Below, one piece after another: positions 7,961-17,152 of a stretch of DNA of 64,000 bases. The stretch's first letter is position 1; every line of letters begins with the position of its first letter. The notes below the pieces were generated by a model, which was given only the letters and a program-made list of their open reading frames with translations, was not told the DNA's origin and did no database searches. A program made the position numbers and the translations under genes. Origin of the DNA: Anaerococcus prevotii DSM 20548 (GTDB taxonomy: Bacteria; Bacillota; Clostridia; Tissierellales; Peptoniphilaceae); the NCBI RefSeq assembly GCF_000024105.1, contig NC_013171.1, positions 1,236,501 to 1,300,500 of the forward strand, read 5' to 3'.

Positions 7961-9256
7961 TTAAGATAAAATTCCTATCAATTCGTCGTTTTTTATTTCA
8001 GTGATTAGGACATCCCTAATTTCATTATCTCCTATATCATCTTTGACATTTACCCTAAGATAATTTGTAGAATATCCTGACTTATATCCTTCCATATCGG
8101 ACTTACTTTCAAATAAGACAGACAAGGTCTTTCCTATCTGATTTTTGAGGAAATTTAATCTGTTTACTTCCTCTATTGCTTCCAATTCTTTGAGTCTTTC
8201 TTTTTTAATATTGCCATTTACTTCTGGCTTCATAGAAGCAGCCTTTGTTCCATCTCTTTTTGAATATTTAAATAGATGGGTCTTGGCAAATTTGATTTCT
8301 TTGACAAAATCTTTTGTTTCTTCGTGGTTTTTTTCTGTTTCTGTTGGAAATCCTACTATTATATCTGTGGTAAGTCCTGCATTAGGGAAGACTTCTCTTA
8401 TTAGATCAACCTTTTCCTTAAAGATTTTAGTGTCATACTTCCTATTCATCGCCTTTAAGATCTCATCTGAACCTGATTGAAGGGATAAGTGGAAGTGATC
8501 GCAAGCCTTTTCTGTCGCCTTCATTCTTTCTAGGAAATCTCTTGTAATATGCCTTGGCTCCATAGAAGATAGCCTAATTCTCTCAATTCCATCTGTCTTT
8601 GAGACTTCTTCTATGACATCTATTAGGCTTGTTCCATTTCTTAAATCCTTGCCGTAGCTTGCAACGTGGATTCCAGTAAGGACTATTTCCTTGTAGCCAT
8701 TTTGGGCAAGTCTTTTTGCTTCTTTCTTGATTGAGTCCATATCCCTACTTGCAATATTACCTCTAGCATAAGGTATTAGGCAGTAAGAACAGTACATATT
8801 GCAGCCATCTTGGATTTTCATGTAGGCACGGGTCATGGCCTCTTGGTTAGATATCTCAAGCTCTTCAATAGTTTTTGTCTCGCTAAAGGATAGGACCTTA
8901 TCGATTACCTTTTTATTTTGTAGGACATTTTCGCAAAGATCAACTACTTCTTCCTTATTTCTTGATCCTAAGACTACATCAACTCCCTCGATTGCTGCCA
9001 CTTCCTCTGGTTTTACTTGAGAATAGCAGCCCATTACGGCAATTACTGCTTCTGGATTATCTCTTCTAGCCCTTGATATCATCTGTCTAGACTTCCTGTC
9101 ACTCATATTTGTAACGGTGCAGGTGTTTATTACATAGATATCTGCATTATTTTGTTTTTTTTCATAGCCCTTAGCTTGAAAGATTTCTTCTACTGCTTCA
9201 GATTCATACTGGTTAACCTTACAACCTAGGGTTATTATGTTGAATGTGTTTTTCAT
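7961..9256 (-). CDS. mtaB: tRNA t6A37 methylthiotransferase
   Basis: MtaB converts t6A37 to ms2t6A in ANN-reading tRNAs. The 431-residue radical-SAM enzyme has the N-terminal methylthiotransferase Cys in GCKVNQYES, INTCTVT and VMGCYSQ, then the SAM cluster CNMYCSYC near residue 148 and a C-terminal TRAM-like segment (about 370-431). The start overlaps the dnaJ stop by one base (TAATG), so translation is coupled. Its position after dnaJ is conserved in many Firmicutes and supports MtaB over MiaB or RimO. Confidence 0.93.
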   Translation of the reverse strand: MKNTFNIITLGCKVNQYESEAVEEIFQAKGYEKKQNNADIYVINTCTVTNMSDRKSRQMISRARRDNPEAVIAVMGCYSQVKPEEVAAIEGVDVVLGSRNKEEVVDLCENVLQNKKVIDKVLSFSETKTIEELEISNQEAMTRAYMKIQDGCNMYCSYCLIPYARGNIASRDMDSIKKEAKRLAQNGYKEIVLTGIHVASYGKDLRNGTSLIDVIEEVSKTDGIERIRLSSMEPRHITRDFLERMKATEKACDHFHLSLQSGSDEILKAMNRKYDTKIFKEKVDLIREVFPNAGLTTDIIVGFPTETEKNHEETKDFVKEIKFAKTHLFKYSKRDGTKAASMKPEVNGNIKKERLKELEAIEEVNRLNFLKNQIGKTLSVLFESKSDMEGYKSGYSTNYLRVNVKDDIGDNEIRDVLITEIKNDELIGILS

Positions 9257-10374
9257 TAATCAAAAAAGTCCTTTAACTTATCAAAGAAGGATTTCTCTTC
9301 CTTAACCTCTTCTCCGCTAACATTGGCATAGGCTTCTAGGGCCTTTCTTTGCTCCTTATTTAGCTTTTTAGGAGTTATGACCTTGACAAAGAAGTAGAGA
9401 TTACCATTTCTTCCTCTTCTCTTATCATGGATTCCTTCGCCCTTTAATTTAAACTTTGTACCTGTTTGAGTTCCTGCTGGAATTTCGTAGCTTTTGGTTG
9501 ATTTAAGGGTAGGGATCTGGATTTCTCCTCCAAGAGCTGCAGTGGTAAAGCTTATAGGCATCTCATAGTAGATATCTAGTCCATCTCTTTTAAATATTTC
9601 ATGCTCAGCTACCTTAAGCACTAGGTAAAGGTCTCCATAAGGACCTCCATTTTCACCTACATGGCCCTTGCCAGATACTCTTATAATGTTGTTATCTTCT
9701 ACTCCTGCAGGAATATCCACCTTGACCTTTTCAGACTTAAATTCCTTGCCGGTTCCCTTACAGTTCTTGCAAGGTTCTTCTATAACTTGGCCATCTCCTC
9801 CACATTTATCGCAGGTAACAGTCCTTGACATGGTACCGAAAGCTGTTTGACTAACTTGGTTAACAACTCCCCTACCATTACACTTATCGCAAGTGTGGAC
9901 CTTGCTTGGATCCTCGCTTTTTTCTCCATGGCACACATGGCAGGCTACTTCATGCCTTACTTGGATCTCTTTGCTTACACCAAAGGCCGATTCTTGGAAA
10001 GTTAGCTTTACTACTTGTTGGATATCAGCTCCCTTGATTGGTCTATTGGCAGATCTCGCATTTGAGAAGCCTCCACCGAATAAATCACCAAATAAGTCTC
10101 CAAATATATCTTCAAATCCACCTTGAGAAAATCCAGAAAATCCACCTTGGCCACCCTCGAAGGCGCTTGATCCAAACCTATCATACTGACTTCTTTTCTC
10201 TTCATCAGAGAGGATTTCATAGGCAAGTGTTGCTTCCTTAAACTTTTCGGCTGCCTCTTCGTTATCTGGGTTTAGGTCTGGATGGTATTTCTTGGCAAGT
10301 TTTCTATATTCTCTTTTTATTTCACTTTGGCCTGCGGTTTTTTCCACCCCAAGCACTTCATAAGGGTCTCTCAT
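9256..10374 (-). CDS. dnaJ: Chaperone DnaJ
   Basis: Hsp40 co-chaperone of DnaK. The J domain (1-70) contains YHPDLNP with the HPD motif. A Gly/Phe-rich stretch (about 72-110) follows, then four zinc repeats: [24 protein letters not shown] and CKNCKGTG (about 144-212), then the substrate-binding C-terminus. Its 372 residues are normal. Between dnaK and dnaJ sits a palindromic element, unlike the tight spacing elsewhere in this operon, which could lower dnaJ expression. Confidence 0.97.
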   Translation of the reverse strand: MRDPYEVLGVEKTAGQSEIKREYRKLAKKYHPDLNPDNEEAAEKFKEATLAYEILSDEEKRSQYDRFGSSAFEGGQGGFSGFSQGGFEDIFGDLFGDLFGGGFSNARSANRPIKGADIQQVVKLTFQESAFGVSKEIQVRHEVACHVCHGEKSEDPSKVHTCDKCNGRGVVNQVSQTAFGTMSRTVTCDKCGGDGQVIEEPCKNCKGTGKEFKSEKVKVDIPAGVEDNNIIRVSGKGHVGENGGPYGDLYLVLKVAEHEIFKRDGLDIYYEMPISFTTAALGGEIQIPTLKSTKSYEIPAGTQTGTKFKLKGEGIHDKRRGRNGNLYFFVKVITPKKLNKEQRKALEAYANVSGEEVKEEKSFFDKLKDFFD

Positions 10375-10396
10375 TTATCCTCCATCCACTAAAAAA

Positions 10397-10543
10397 GGAG
10401 CTGCTGCAAATATGAATCCTATCGTCCATCATTAGAAGCTTCTGAAAAAGTAGGTCTATTAGCCTGTAAAATCATAGGCTTAAGACTTACTCTTTCAAGC
10501 TTCTTCTAATATTCGGGACGATTATTCATTCTGCAACATCCCC
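10397..10543. repeat. Palindromic MITE-like intergenic element, copy 3
   Basis: A 147-bp inverted repeat with one end GGAGCTGCTGCAAATATGAAT and the other ending ATTCATTCTGCAACATCCCC. The termini match the copies near the left edge, but the centre differs: it holds TTAGCCTGTAAAATCATAGGCTTAA, a second small palindrome, not the CCGGCAGGC core. It is the most diverged copy and stands inside the heat-shock operon. Confidence 0.75.
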
Positions 10544-10595
10544 TCTATTATTTTTCTTTAATTATACTCTTTTGATAATTACTTGCAATCGTGAA

Positions 10596-12413
10596 TTATT
10601 CTTCGTCATCATCGATTACTTCGTAATCAGCATCTACTACATCTTCGTCAGCATTTCCGCCTTGAGCTTCACCGTTTGCTTCGTTTGCCTTATACATAGC
10701 TTCACTCATTGAGTAGATTTTTTGAGTCAAGGCTTCTGTTTTAGCCTTGATATCGTCGATGTCATCTGCCTTGATAGCTTCTTCAAGCTTGTTGATTTCA
10801 GCTTCCATCTCTTCTTTTTCGCTACCTTCAAGTTTAGCATCTTCCATTGTTTTTCTTGCTTGGTATACTAGGTTTTCTGCGTTGTTTTTAGCGTCTATAC
10901 CTTCTTTTTTCTTCTTATCTTCTTCAGCGAATTGTTCAGCTTCTTTTACTTTTCTATCTATTTCTTCCTCAGATAGGTTGGATGAAGATGTGATTGTAAT
11001 CTTTTGTTCTTTTCCTGAACCTTGGTCTTTGGCAGTAACATTTACTATACCGTTAGCATCTATGTCGAATGTCACTTCGATTTGTGGAACTCCACGTCTT
11101 GCTGCTGGTATACCTGTTAGTTGGAATCTACCAAGTGTTGTGTTGTCTGCTGCCATTTCACGTTCACCTTGAACTACGTGGATGTCAACTTCTGTTTGAC
11201 CATCTGCAGCTGTTGTAAATACTTGTGATTTCTTTGTTGGGATGGTTGTATTTCTTTCGATTAGTTTTGTAGCAACTCCACCTAGAGTTTCGATTCCTAG
11301 TGATAGAGGTGTTACGTCAAGTAGGAGTAGGTCTTTTACTTCACCACTTAATACACCACCTTGGATAGCTGCACCTAAGGCAACACATTCGTCTGGGTTT
11401 ATATCTCTTTGTGGTTCTCTTCCGATTAGGTTTTTAACAAGTTCTTGAACTGCTGGAACTCTTGTAGAACCACCAACTAGTAGGACCTTTTCAATGTCAT
11501 TGTGGCTAAGTCCTGCATCCTTGAGGGCATCTTCCACTGGTTTTCTTGTCGCTTCTACTAGGTGTTTTGTTAGCTCATCAAACTTAGCTCTTGATACAGT
11601 TTGCTCTAAGTGAACTGGTTGGCCATCTACTGCTGTTATAAATGGTAGTGAAACTGTTGTTGATACTGTTGATGAAAGTTCCTTCTTAGCCTTTTCTGCT
11701 GCATCTTTTAGTCTTTGCATAGCTGTAAGGTCTTTTGTTAAATCAACTCCAGATTCTTTCTTAAATTCGCTTGCAAGATAGTCTACTAGGGCATTGTCGA
11801 AGTCATCTCCACCAAGTTTGTTGTTACCTCTTGTTGAAAGTACTTCAAATACTCCATCTCCTACTTCAAGGATTGATACGTCGAATGTACCACCACCGAG
11901 GTCGTATACCATAATCTTAGATTGGTCAGTTTCCTTATCCATACCATAAGCAAGGGCTGCTGCTGTTGGCTCGTTTATGATTCTGTCTACCTTAAGACCT
12001 GCGATTTGTCCAGCATCCTTTGTTGCTTGTCTTTGTGCATCTGTAAAGTAAGCAGGTACTGTGATTACTGCGTTTGTTACTGTATCATTTAGATAGTTTT
12101 CAGCATCTGATTTTAGTTTTTGAAGAATCATTGCTGAGATTTCTTCTGGTGTATATGTTTTTCCATCGATTTCTGGTGTCTTCCAATCAGTTCCCATTTC
12201 TCTTTTAACAGATGCTATAGTTCTGTCTGGGTTTGTGATTGCTTGTCTTTTAGCTGTTTCACCTACAAGTCTTTCTCCATCTTTTGAGAAAGCTACGATT
12301 GATGGGGTTGTTCTATTTCCTTCGCTGTTTGGAATTATAGTAGATGTTCCACCTTCCATTACAGCTACTGCTGAGTTTGTTGTACCTAAGTCAATTCCTA
12401 TAATTTTAGCCAT
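10596..12413 (-). CDS. dnaK: Chaperone DnaK (Hsp70)
   Basis: Hsp70 chaperone. The ATPase domain (1-365) starts [14 protein letters not shown] and contains [30 protein letters not shown] and [11 protein letters not shown]. The linker [15 protein letters not shown] and the substrate domain follow. The acidic C-terminus ends in VIDDDEE after an Asn/Gly-rich segment. It lacks the Gram-negative N-terminal insertion, as in Firmicutes. Ten bases separate it from grpE. Confidence 0.98.
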   Translation of the reverse strand: MAKIIGIDLGTTNSAVAVMEGGTSTIIPNSEGNRTTPSIVAFSKDGERLVGETAKRQAITNPDRTIASVKREMGTDWKTPEIDGKTYTPEEISAMILQKLKSDAENYLNDTVTNAVITVPAYFTDAQRQATKDAGQIAGLKVDRIINEPTAAALAYGMDKETDQSKIMVYDLGGGTFDVSILEVGDGVFEVLSTRGNNKLGGDDFDNALVDYLASEFKKESGVDLTKDLTAMQRLKDAAEKAKKELSSTVSTTVSLPFITAVDGQPVHLEQTVSRAKFDELTKHLVEATRKPVEDALKDAGLSHNDIEKVLLVGGSTRVPAVQELVKNLIGREPQRDINPDECVALGAAIQGGVLSGEVKDLLLLDVTPLSLGIETLGGVATKLIERNTTIPTKKSQVFTTAADGQTEVDIHVVQGEREMAADNTTLGRFQLTGIPAARRGVPQIEVTFDIDANGIVNVTAKDQGSGKEQKITITSSSNLSEEEIDRKVKEAEQFAEEDKKKKEGIDAKNNAENLVYQARKTMEDAKLEGSEKEEMEAEINKLEEAIKADDIDDIKAKTEALTQKIYSMSEAMYKANEANGEAQGGNADEDVVDADYEVIDDDEE

Positions 12414-12422
12414 ATTTTCCTC

Positions 12423-12959
12423 CTATTTGCTTACCTTAACCATAGCTGGTCTAAGGACTCTGCCGTTTAGTTTATATCCTTTTTGGAATGTTTCTATGAT
12501 ATGATTTTCTTCTACTTCGTCGTTTTCCTCGGCAAGAACTGCTTGATGGATATTGTGATCAAACTCACAGCCATCAGAGGCAATTTCTTCAAGACCTTCG
12601 TTTTCTAAGACTTTCATCAGTTCCTTCCTAGTCATGATAACACCTTCAACGAAAGCATCGTCTTCGTCTGCCTTTGCCAAGGCCCTATCGAGATTGTCTA
12701 TTACAGGTAGAAGTTTTTCTATAAGTGAGCTTTGGGCGAACTTCTTAAAGTCAGCCTTGCTAGCTTCTTCTCTTTTCTTATAGTTTTCAAAATCAGCTAG
12801 AAGTCTTTGATATCTTTCTTGATATTCATTTACTTCTGCTGTTTCAGAAGCCTTACTATCTTCTTCGTCATCTACGATTTCAGCCTCTATATAATCTTCT
12901 TCGTCAATTTCTTTATCTTCTATATCTAAATTTTCATCTTTTTTCTCTTCATTTGCCAA
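12423..12959 (-). CDS. grpE: Nucleotide exchange factor GrpE
   Basis: GrpE releases ADP from DnaK. The 178-residue protein has a very acidic N-terminal 45 residues (DKEIDEEDYIEAEIV), a long helix (about 46-100, YQRLLADFENYKKR) and the C-terminal beta domain with GYKLNGRVLRPAMVKVSK. The order hrcA-grpE-dnaK-dnaJ is the standard class I heat-shock operon. Confidence 0.96.
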   Translation of the reverse strand: MANEEKKDENLDIEDKEIDEEDYIEAEIVDDEEDSKASETAEVNEYQERYQRLLADFENYKKREEASKADFKKFAQSSLIEKLLPVIDNLDRALAKADEDDAFVEGVIMTRKELMKVLENEGLEEIASDGCEFDHNIHQAVLAEENDEVEENHIIETFQKGYKLNGRVLRPAMVKVSK

Positions 12960-12974
12960 GACATTTACCTTCCT

Positions 12975-13988
12975 TTACTCGTTTAATAAGTCAGAAATCA
13001 TCTTGATACTCGCTATAACATCCCTGTAGTTAATCCTTGTAAGGCCTACAATTCCAATCTTTCCAACTGTATTTTCGTCTACATTGAAAAACGATGTGAT
13101 TATAGTGGTATCTTTCAGTAAGTCTATTGCGTTTTCTTCGCCAATAGTAATTACTAAACTATCATCTTCAATATCTGACCAAAGACTTCTTATATCATCT
13201 TTACTATCAAACAGTTTGATGAGATCTCTAGCCTTTGATAAATCATCAAATTCCTTGAAATTGAAGATATTACCAATTCCTTCGATTTTGACATCCCTAT
13301 CATTTCCATCTTTAGCATTCCTATCAATCCTTGTTCCAATTATATCGACAAGATTTTTATAATTTCTAAGGATTTTCTCCTCAAGCTCGACTAGCTTCTC
13401 GTTGATATCAGAAAGCTTAAGTCCAACTAGTTCGTGACTTAATATCAGATTAATATTCCTTAGGTCTTCATCACTTATAGGAAAGTCTAAGATAATCTGA
13501 TCATTTACCAAAGAACCATTATCAAAAACTGCTATTAGTAAGAGGAAGTTTTCGCTTACCCTTATCAGTTCAATGCTCACAATCTTTGAAATTTCTTTTT
13601 TGTAACTTACTGATACAGCTGTAAGATTAGTCATAGCTGCCAAAGTTTTGGTCGCAGTCTCAATGATGTCACTTGCATTGTGGTATCTCTTATCGAGAAC
13701 TTGTCTGATATTTTTGACATCGTAATTGTCACTAACACCCACAAGGCCATTTTCCAAAAGGTAGTCGACAAATAGTCTATAACCCTTATCAGAAGGCAAT
13801 CTGCCACTAGATGTATGAGCTTTCTTCAAGAATCCCTTTTTCTCTAGAGTACTCATATCATTTCTTATAGTAGCCGGCGATACATCAAATGAGTAATCAT
13901 CAGCCAAAGACTTAGAGCCAACTGGCTCTCCCTTAAAGATATATGAGTCTATGATAGAGAAAAGTATTTGCGTTCTTCTATCTTTCAA
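12975..13988 (-). CDS. hrcA: Heat-inducible transcription repressor HrcA
   Basis: HrcA represses class I heat-shock genes by binding CIRCE. The N-terminal winged helix (1-75) has FDVSPATIRNDMSTLEKKGFL and AHTSSGRLPSDKGYR. The GAF-like middle and C-terminal dimer region end in GLTRINYRDVIASIKMISD. The 337-residue length is normal. It is the first gene of the operon, and a CIRCE site stands directly before it, so it represses itself. Confidence 0.97.
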   Translation of the reverse strand: MKDRRTQILFSIIDSYIFKGEPVGSKSLADDYSFDVSPATIRNDMSTLEKKGFLKKAHTSSGRLPSDKGYRLFVDYLLENGLVGVSDNYDVKNIRQVLDKRYHNASDIIETATKTLAAMTNLTAVSVSYKKEISKIVSIELIRVSENFLLLIAVFDNGSLVNDQIILDFPISDEDLRNINLILSHELVGLKLSDINEKLVELEEKILRNYKNLVDIIGTRIDRNAKDGNDRDVKIEGIGNIFNFKEFDDLSKARDLIKLFDSKDDIRSLWSDIEDDSLVITIGEENAIDLLKDTTIITSFFNVDENTVGKIGIVGLTRINYRDVIASIKMISDLLNE

Positions 13989-14003
13989 AGCTTCTCACTC
14001 CTT

Positions 14004-14030
14004 TTAGCACTCTTTACTTCCGACTGCTAA
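14004..14030 (-). promoter_or_regulatory. CIRCE operator
   Basis: On the minus strand TTAGCAGTC, nine bases, GAGTGCTAA. This differs from the consensus TTAGCACTC-N9-GAGTGCTAA at one position in the left arm. It lies about 15 bases before the hrcA start and just downstream of the promoter, the standard HrcA target. Confidence 0.96.
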
Positions 14031-14034
14031 TTAT

Positions 14035-14062
14035 AGTATACTTAGTCTAAAACCATTGTCAA
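14035..14062 (-). promoter_or_regulatory. Heat-shock operon promoter
   Basis: TTGACA (14057-14062) and TATACT (14035-14040) on the minus strand are spaced by 16 bases; TATAAT at 14030-14035 is an overlapping alternative. The start point would fall within or beside the CIRCE site. Confidence 0.78.
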
Positions 14063-14144
14063 GTTAAAAATAAATATATTTACAAGTTATGTATAAGCTA
14101 TATTGAGTAAAACTAATAAAGCAAATATTTCTATCAACTACAAT

Positions 14145-14179
14145 AAAAATGCTCCCAAGACTTAATCTTAGAAGCATTC
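14145..14179 (-). terminator. Terminator after hbd copy 1
   Basis: AATGCTTCTAAGA and TCTTGGGAGCATT form an interrupted hairpin followed by T's on the minus strand. The same structure follows the second hbd copy at 19335-19370; these bases mark the left edge of the duplicated segment. Confidence 0.75.
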
Positions 14180-14184
14180 ATAAT

Positions 14185-15138
14185 TTATTTGTATTTGTAG
14201 AAGCCTTCTCCTGTCTCAATTCCCTTAAGTCCCTTGGCTTCCCTTTCTTTAAGTTTCTTTAGAGCCTTGCCCATAGGAGATGATGGATCTTTAGCATCTT
14301 CCCTAGTGCTTGTAACATTAATTACGGTAGTAATTCCTATTATATCGATCATCTCGAAAGGACCCTTTGGTGAACCTGATCCAATCTTCCAATCCATATC
14401 TATATCTTTTGGCTCTGCTATGTCATCTCCGTAAAGAGCAAGAGCTGCATCTAATAGAGGAACGAGTATTGAGTTTAGGATATAACCAGGATTCTCTTTT
14501 TTTATAATAGCAGGATACATGCCTATATCTCTTGCAAATTGAGCTACAATATCTATAACTTCCTTACTTGTAGTGTCATGACCCATAACTTCTGCTAAAT
14601 TTTGTCTATGGATACTGTTTGCGAAGTGTAAGTGAAGGAATCTTTCTTCCCTTCCAGTGAAGTCTTTAAGCATTGATGGCATGAAGGTTGAAGAGTTTGA
14701 AGCAAGTATTGCATCATCCTTTAAGATATCCTTAATCTTCTCATAAAAGGCCCTTTTCTCATTAACTTTCTCTGCTATAGCCTCTATAACAAGATCACAA
14801 TCAGCAAAGGCTTCCTCTAAGTCAACTGTATATTTTAAATCTTTGTAGGCTTTTTCGTTATTTTTCTTTAACTCTTCGATTTTTTCTAAATTTATATCCT
14901 TAACATCATCAAAAAACGACCTAGGATAATTAGGAAACTCTGCCCCGATGTATCTTGGTGCAAGTTCCAATTCTTTAGTATAAGTCTCATATACCTTATT
15001 AATCCTTGGCTTAGCTCTTTCAATCGAACCTTCGCTTCTTCCCCATATAGTAACGTCAAAACCGTGAAAGGCAGCGGCATAGGCAATTTGAGCTCCCAAA
15101 ACTCCACCGCCTGCAATAGTTATTTTTTTAATTTCCAT
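14185..15138 (-). CDS. 3-hydroxyacyl-CoA dehydrogenase, copy 1
   Basis: A 317-residue NAD-dependent 3-hydroxyacyl-CoA (3-hydroxybutyryl-CoA type) dehydrogenase. The Rossmann motif GGGVLGAQIAY is near residues 9-19, AIAEKVNEKRAFY and SNSSTFMPS mark the NAD domain, and HLHFANSIHRQN near 172 holds the catalytic His region. The C-terminal domain has NPGYILNSILVPLL and GSGSPKGPFEMID. Copy 2 at 19376-20329 differs at only about seven residues. A role in butyrate formation is possible, but no other genes of that route are nearby. It is the only gene of the left duplicated block that stays intact. Confidence 0.85.
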   Translation of the reverse strand: MEIKKITIAGGGVLGAQIAYAAAFHGFDVTIWGRSEGSIERAKPRINKVYETYTKELELAPRYIGAEFPNYPRSFFDDVKDINLEKIEELKKNNEKAYKDLKYTVDLEEAFADCDLVIEAIAEKVNEKRAFYEKIKDILKDDAILASNSSTFMPSMLKDFTGREERFLHLHFANSIHRQNLAEVMGHDTTSKEVIDIVAQFARDIGMYPAIIKKENPGYILNSILVPLLDAALALYGDDIAEPKDIDMDWKIGSGSPKGPFEMIDIIGITTVINVTSTREDAKDPSSPMGKALKKLKEREAKGLKGIETGEGFYKYK

Positions 15139-15202
15139 AATATCATCTCCTTGTATATTCTATATGATATTTACCCACTTGGAAAAATATAATTCACTAA
15201 AG

Positions 15203-16325
15203 TTAAATAATTTCAATATAGAATTCATTGGAAAGACTCATTCCTTTTTTAGTAAAATAGAAATTATCATCAAGCTTATAAAAGTCCTGGTCCTTGAATT
15301 TTTCTATCACATCTTGATATTTAACTAAGAAATCACAGGCAAATTTCTCCTTAAATTCTCTTAGATTTATTCCCTCGCTCTCCCTAAGTTTAAAGATAAT
15401 ATATTCCTTCTCTCTTTCATCCTTATCTATAAATTCTTCAAAAACGATAGGATACCTAGCTTCTCTAATAGCCTTGTCATATTTTACAAAATTTCTAGTG
15501 TTGGTATATCTCTTATTAGACAAAAATCCCGAAGCTCCTAGGCCAAAGGCTATATAATCATCTATATTCCAATATTTCTTGTTATGGATAGACTCCTTAC
15601 TAGCTTTCGCAAAATTGGATATCTCATATCTTTTAAGTCCCAATTTATCTAAGCTATCAACAAGATATGAAAATATAACTACCTCTAGGTCATCTTCCAT
15701 CAAGCCTAGCTTCCCTTTTTTATCTAAAGCATAAAATCTTGATCCTTCTTCTAGAATAAGAGAATACCATGATATGTGTTCAGGAGAAATCTTTTTTACC
15801 ATAGCTAGTTCATTTTTAACAGACTTATAAGTTTGCCTTGGAAGATTGAGCATGAGGTCAAAGGATAAGTTGTCAAAGCCAGCATCCCTGATCATATCTA
15901 TATCTTTTAGGGCAATATCCGCTGTATGATTTCTGCCAATTTCTTTTAAGACTTCATCATCAAAAGATTGGACACCAAGAGAAATCCTATTGATACCAAT
16001 ATCCTTATAGATTGCTAGTTTTTCCTTAGATATAGAGTTTGGATTACATTCTATGGTAAATTCTTTTATTTTCTCTATCTTAAATTTCTTTATTTCATTT
16101 ACTATTTCTTCAATATATTTTGCATCTACATAAGAAGGAGTACCCCCACCTATGTGAATAGTATCTATTTCTATATTTAGTCTTTCTTGGTAGAGCTTAA
16201 TTTCCTTTATTAAATTTTTTATATAGGGTTCAACCCTATTTTCTACATTCATATATGCACAAAAATCACAGTAATAGCACTTTTTTGACAAAAAGGAATA
16301 TGTATGTAGCATCCAACTTTTTCCA
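15203..16325 (-). pseudogene. hemW-like gene, copy 1, frameshifted in the radical-SAM motif
   Basis: Homologue of the HemW gene at 20395-21513. The ATG at 16325 begins MEKVGCYIHIPFCQK, but the A-tract coding for the next residues (T's at 16281-16286 on the plus strand) has one base too few, so the frame changes inside the CxxxCxxC cluster motif. The remaining 369 codons are open from an internal ATG at 16312, but that product lacks the first cluster Cys. The HNKKYW heme-binding motif is kept. The last 180 residues are almost identical to copy 2; the first 170 are clearly diverged. A pseudogene is most likely; sequencing error in the homopolymer is the alternative. Confidence 0.8.
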
Positions 16326-16342
16326 TTTTTTCTCCTTTATAT

Positions 16343-16369
16343 AAAAAAAGATGGCAATGCCATCAATTT
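16343..16369 (-). terminator. Terminator after FNR-like copy 1
   Basis: GATGGC-ATT-GCCATC followed by a T-run on the minus strand, immediately after the stop of the broken reductase gene. It separates that gene from the hemW remnant. Confidence 0.85.
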
Positions 16370-17102
16370 TTAGTATATAATATTATAATTTTCTAAGCTT
16401 TGTAAAAAGATATCTCTTTTTTCCTTATCCTTATCGATAACAATGGCTTGTTCACTTATTCCTTCTTCTAATAAAACAAATAGAGTATCCAACAAGAAAT
16501 TTTCGCTACCAACCACATAAAAATATGAGTCTGACCTATCATTAGCAAGCTCTTTTATTTCCTCAAGATAGTCGCTTCTACTATCTAGCCAATATTTGAC
16601 TAAAAGTGATCCGTCAATATTTTCAAAATCACTTTCGTAAAGATGAGTATCCTTGGTATTTACATTTACACTTATGAATTCTGGAATATCTGTGTTATCT
16701 TCTTCAAATCTTTTTATAAGTGGCCTAATAGTTGACATTGCAAGACCTTGAGAAAGGGCAACAAGCGGTCTATTTTCTCTTTTTAAGGACATGTGAGATT
16801 TTAGCTTAAAAATTGTTACTGTATCTCCAATCTTAAGAGACGATAAAGTCTTCTTAAAAGGTGATTTTCTTATAGGAATTTTTGTAGTAAATCTAATATT
16901 CCCCTCACTTGTAAGTGTGTTTATACTTAAGTGATGAATTAGTTTTTTTATTTACCTCTCCTGTCTCATCGTAACCTGGTAGAGCCAGATGAAAGCTAGA
17001 ACCCTCATCCCAATTTAAATCATCGGGTTTTTCTAAGGTATATGTCCATACATACTTGTATTCTTCTTTTATATCCAAAATCTTAACTTGAAATTTATCC
17101 AT
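16370..17102 (-). pseudogene. FNR-like flavin reductase, copy 1, frameshifted
   Basis: Homologue of the intact gene at 22691-23428. The N-terminal part (from 17102) reads in register through GEVNKK; then an A-tract (seven T's at 16943-16949 on the plus strand) has one base too many. The frame passes to a stop at 16905. The correct frame resumes and is open to 16370, covering FTTKIPIRKS, LKRENRPLVALSQG and VVGSENFLLDTLFVLLEEG. The coding residues outside the shift are still well conserved, so the break is recent or the locus is variable. It sits behind a Fur-box-like palindrome. Confidence 0.82.
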
Positions 17103-17115
17103 AATATCTCCTTAC

Positions 17116-17130
17116 TGATAATTGTTATCA
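17116..17130 (-). promoter_or_regulatory. Fur-box-like operator, copy 1
   Basis: Minus strand TGATAACAATTATCA, one mismatch from the 7-1-7 Fur/Per box TGATAATNATTATCA. It lies between a candidate -10 (TATAGT) and the ribosome binding site AAGGAG of the FNR-like gene. PerR or Zur could use a similar site, but iron control by Fur is the simplest reading. An equivalent site stands before copy 2. Confidence 0.75.
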
Positions 17131-17152
17131 CTAAGAACACTATACTTAATTT

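Noticed and set aside
10747-11448. Long plus-strand ORFs across dnaK
   Set aside because: They are Ser-rich reverse readings of a highly conserved gene, a usual effect of codon bias, with no ribosome binding site.
15203-16312. The left hemW-like ORF as an intact gene starting at the internal ATG
   Set aside because: That start loses the GCYIHIPFC segment and the first cluster Cys present in copy 2, and the original ATG with the right frame is still readable upstream of the A-tract.
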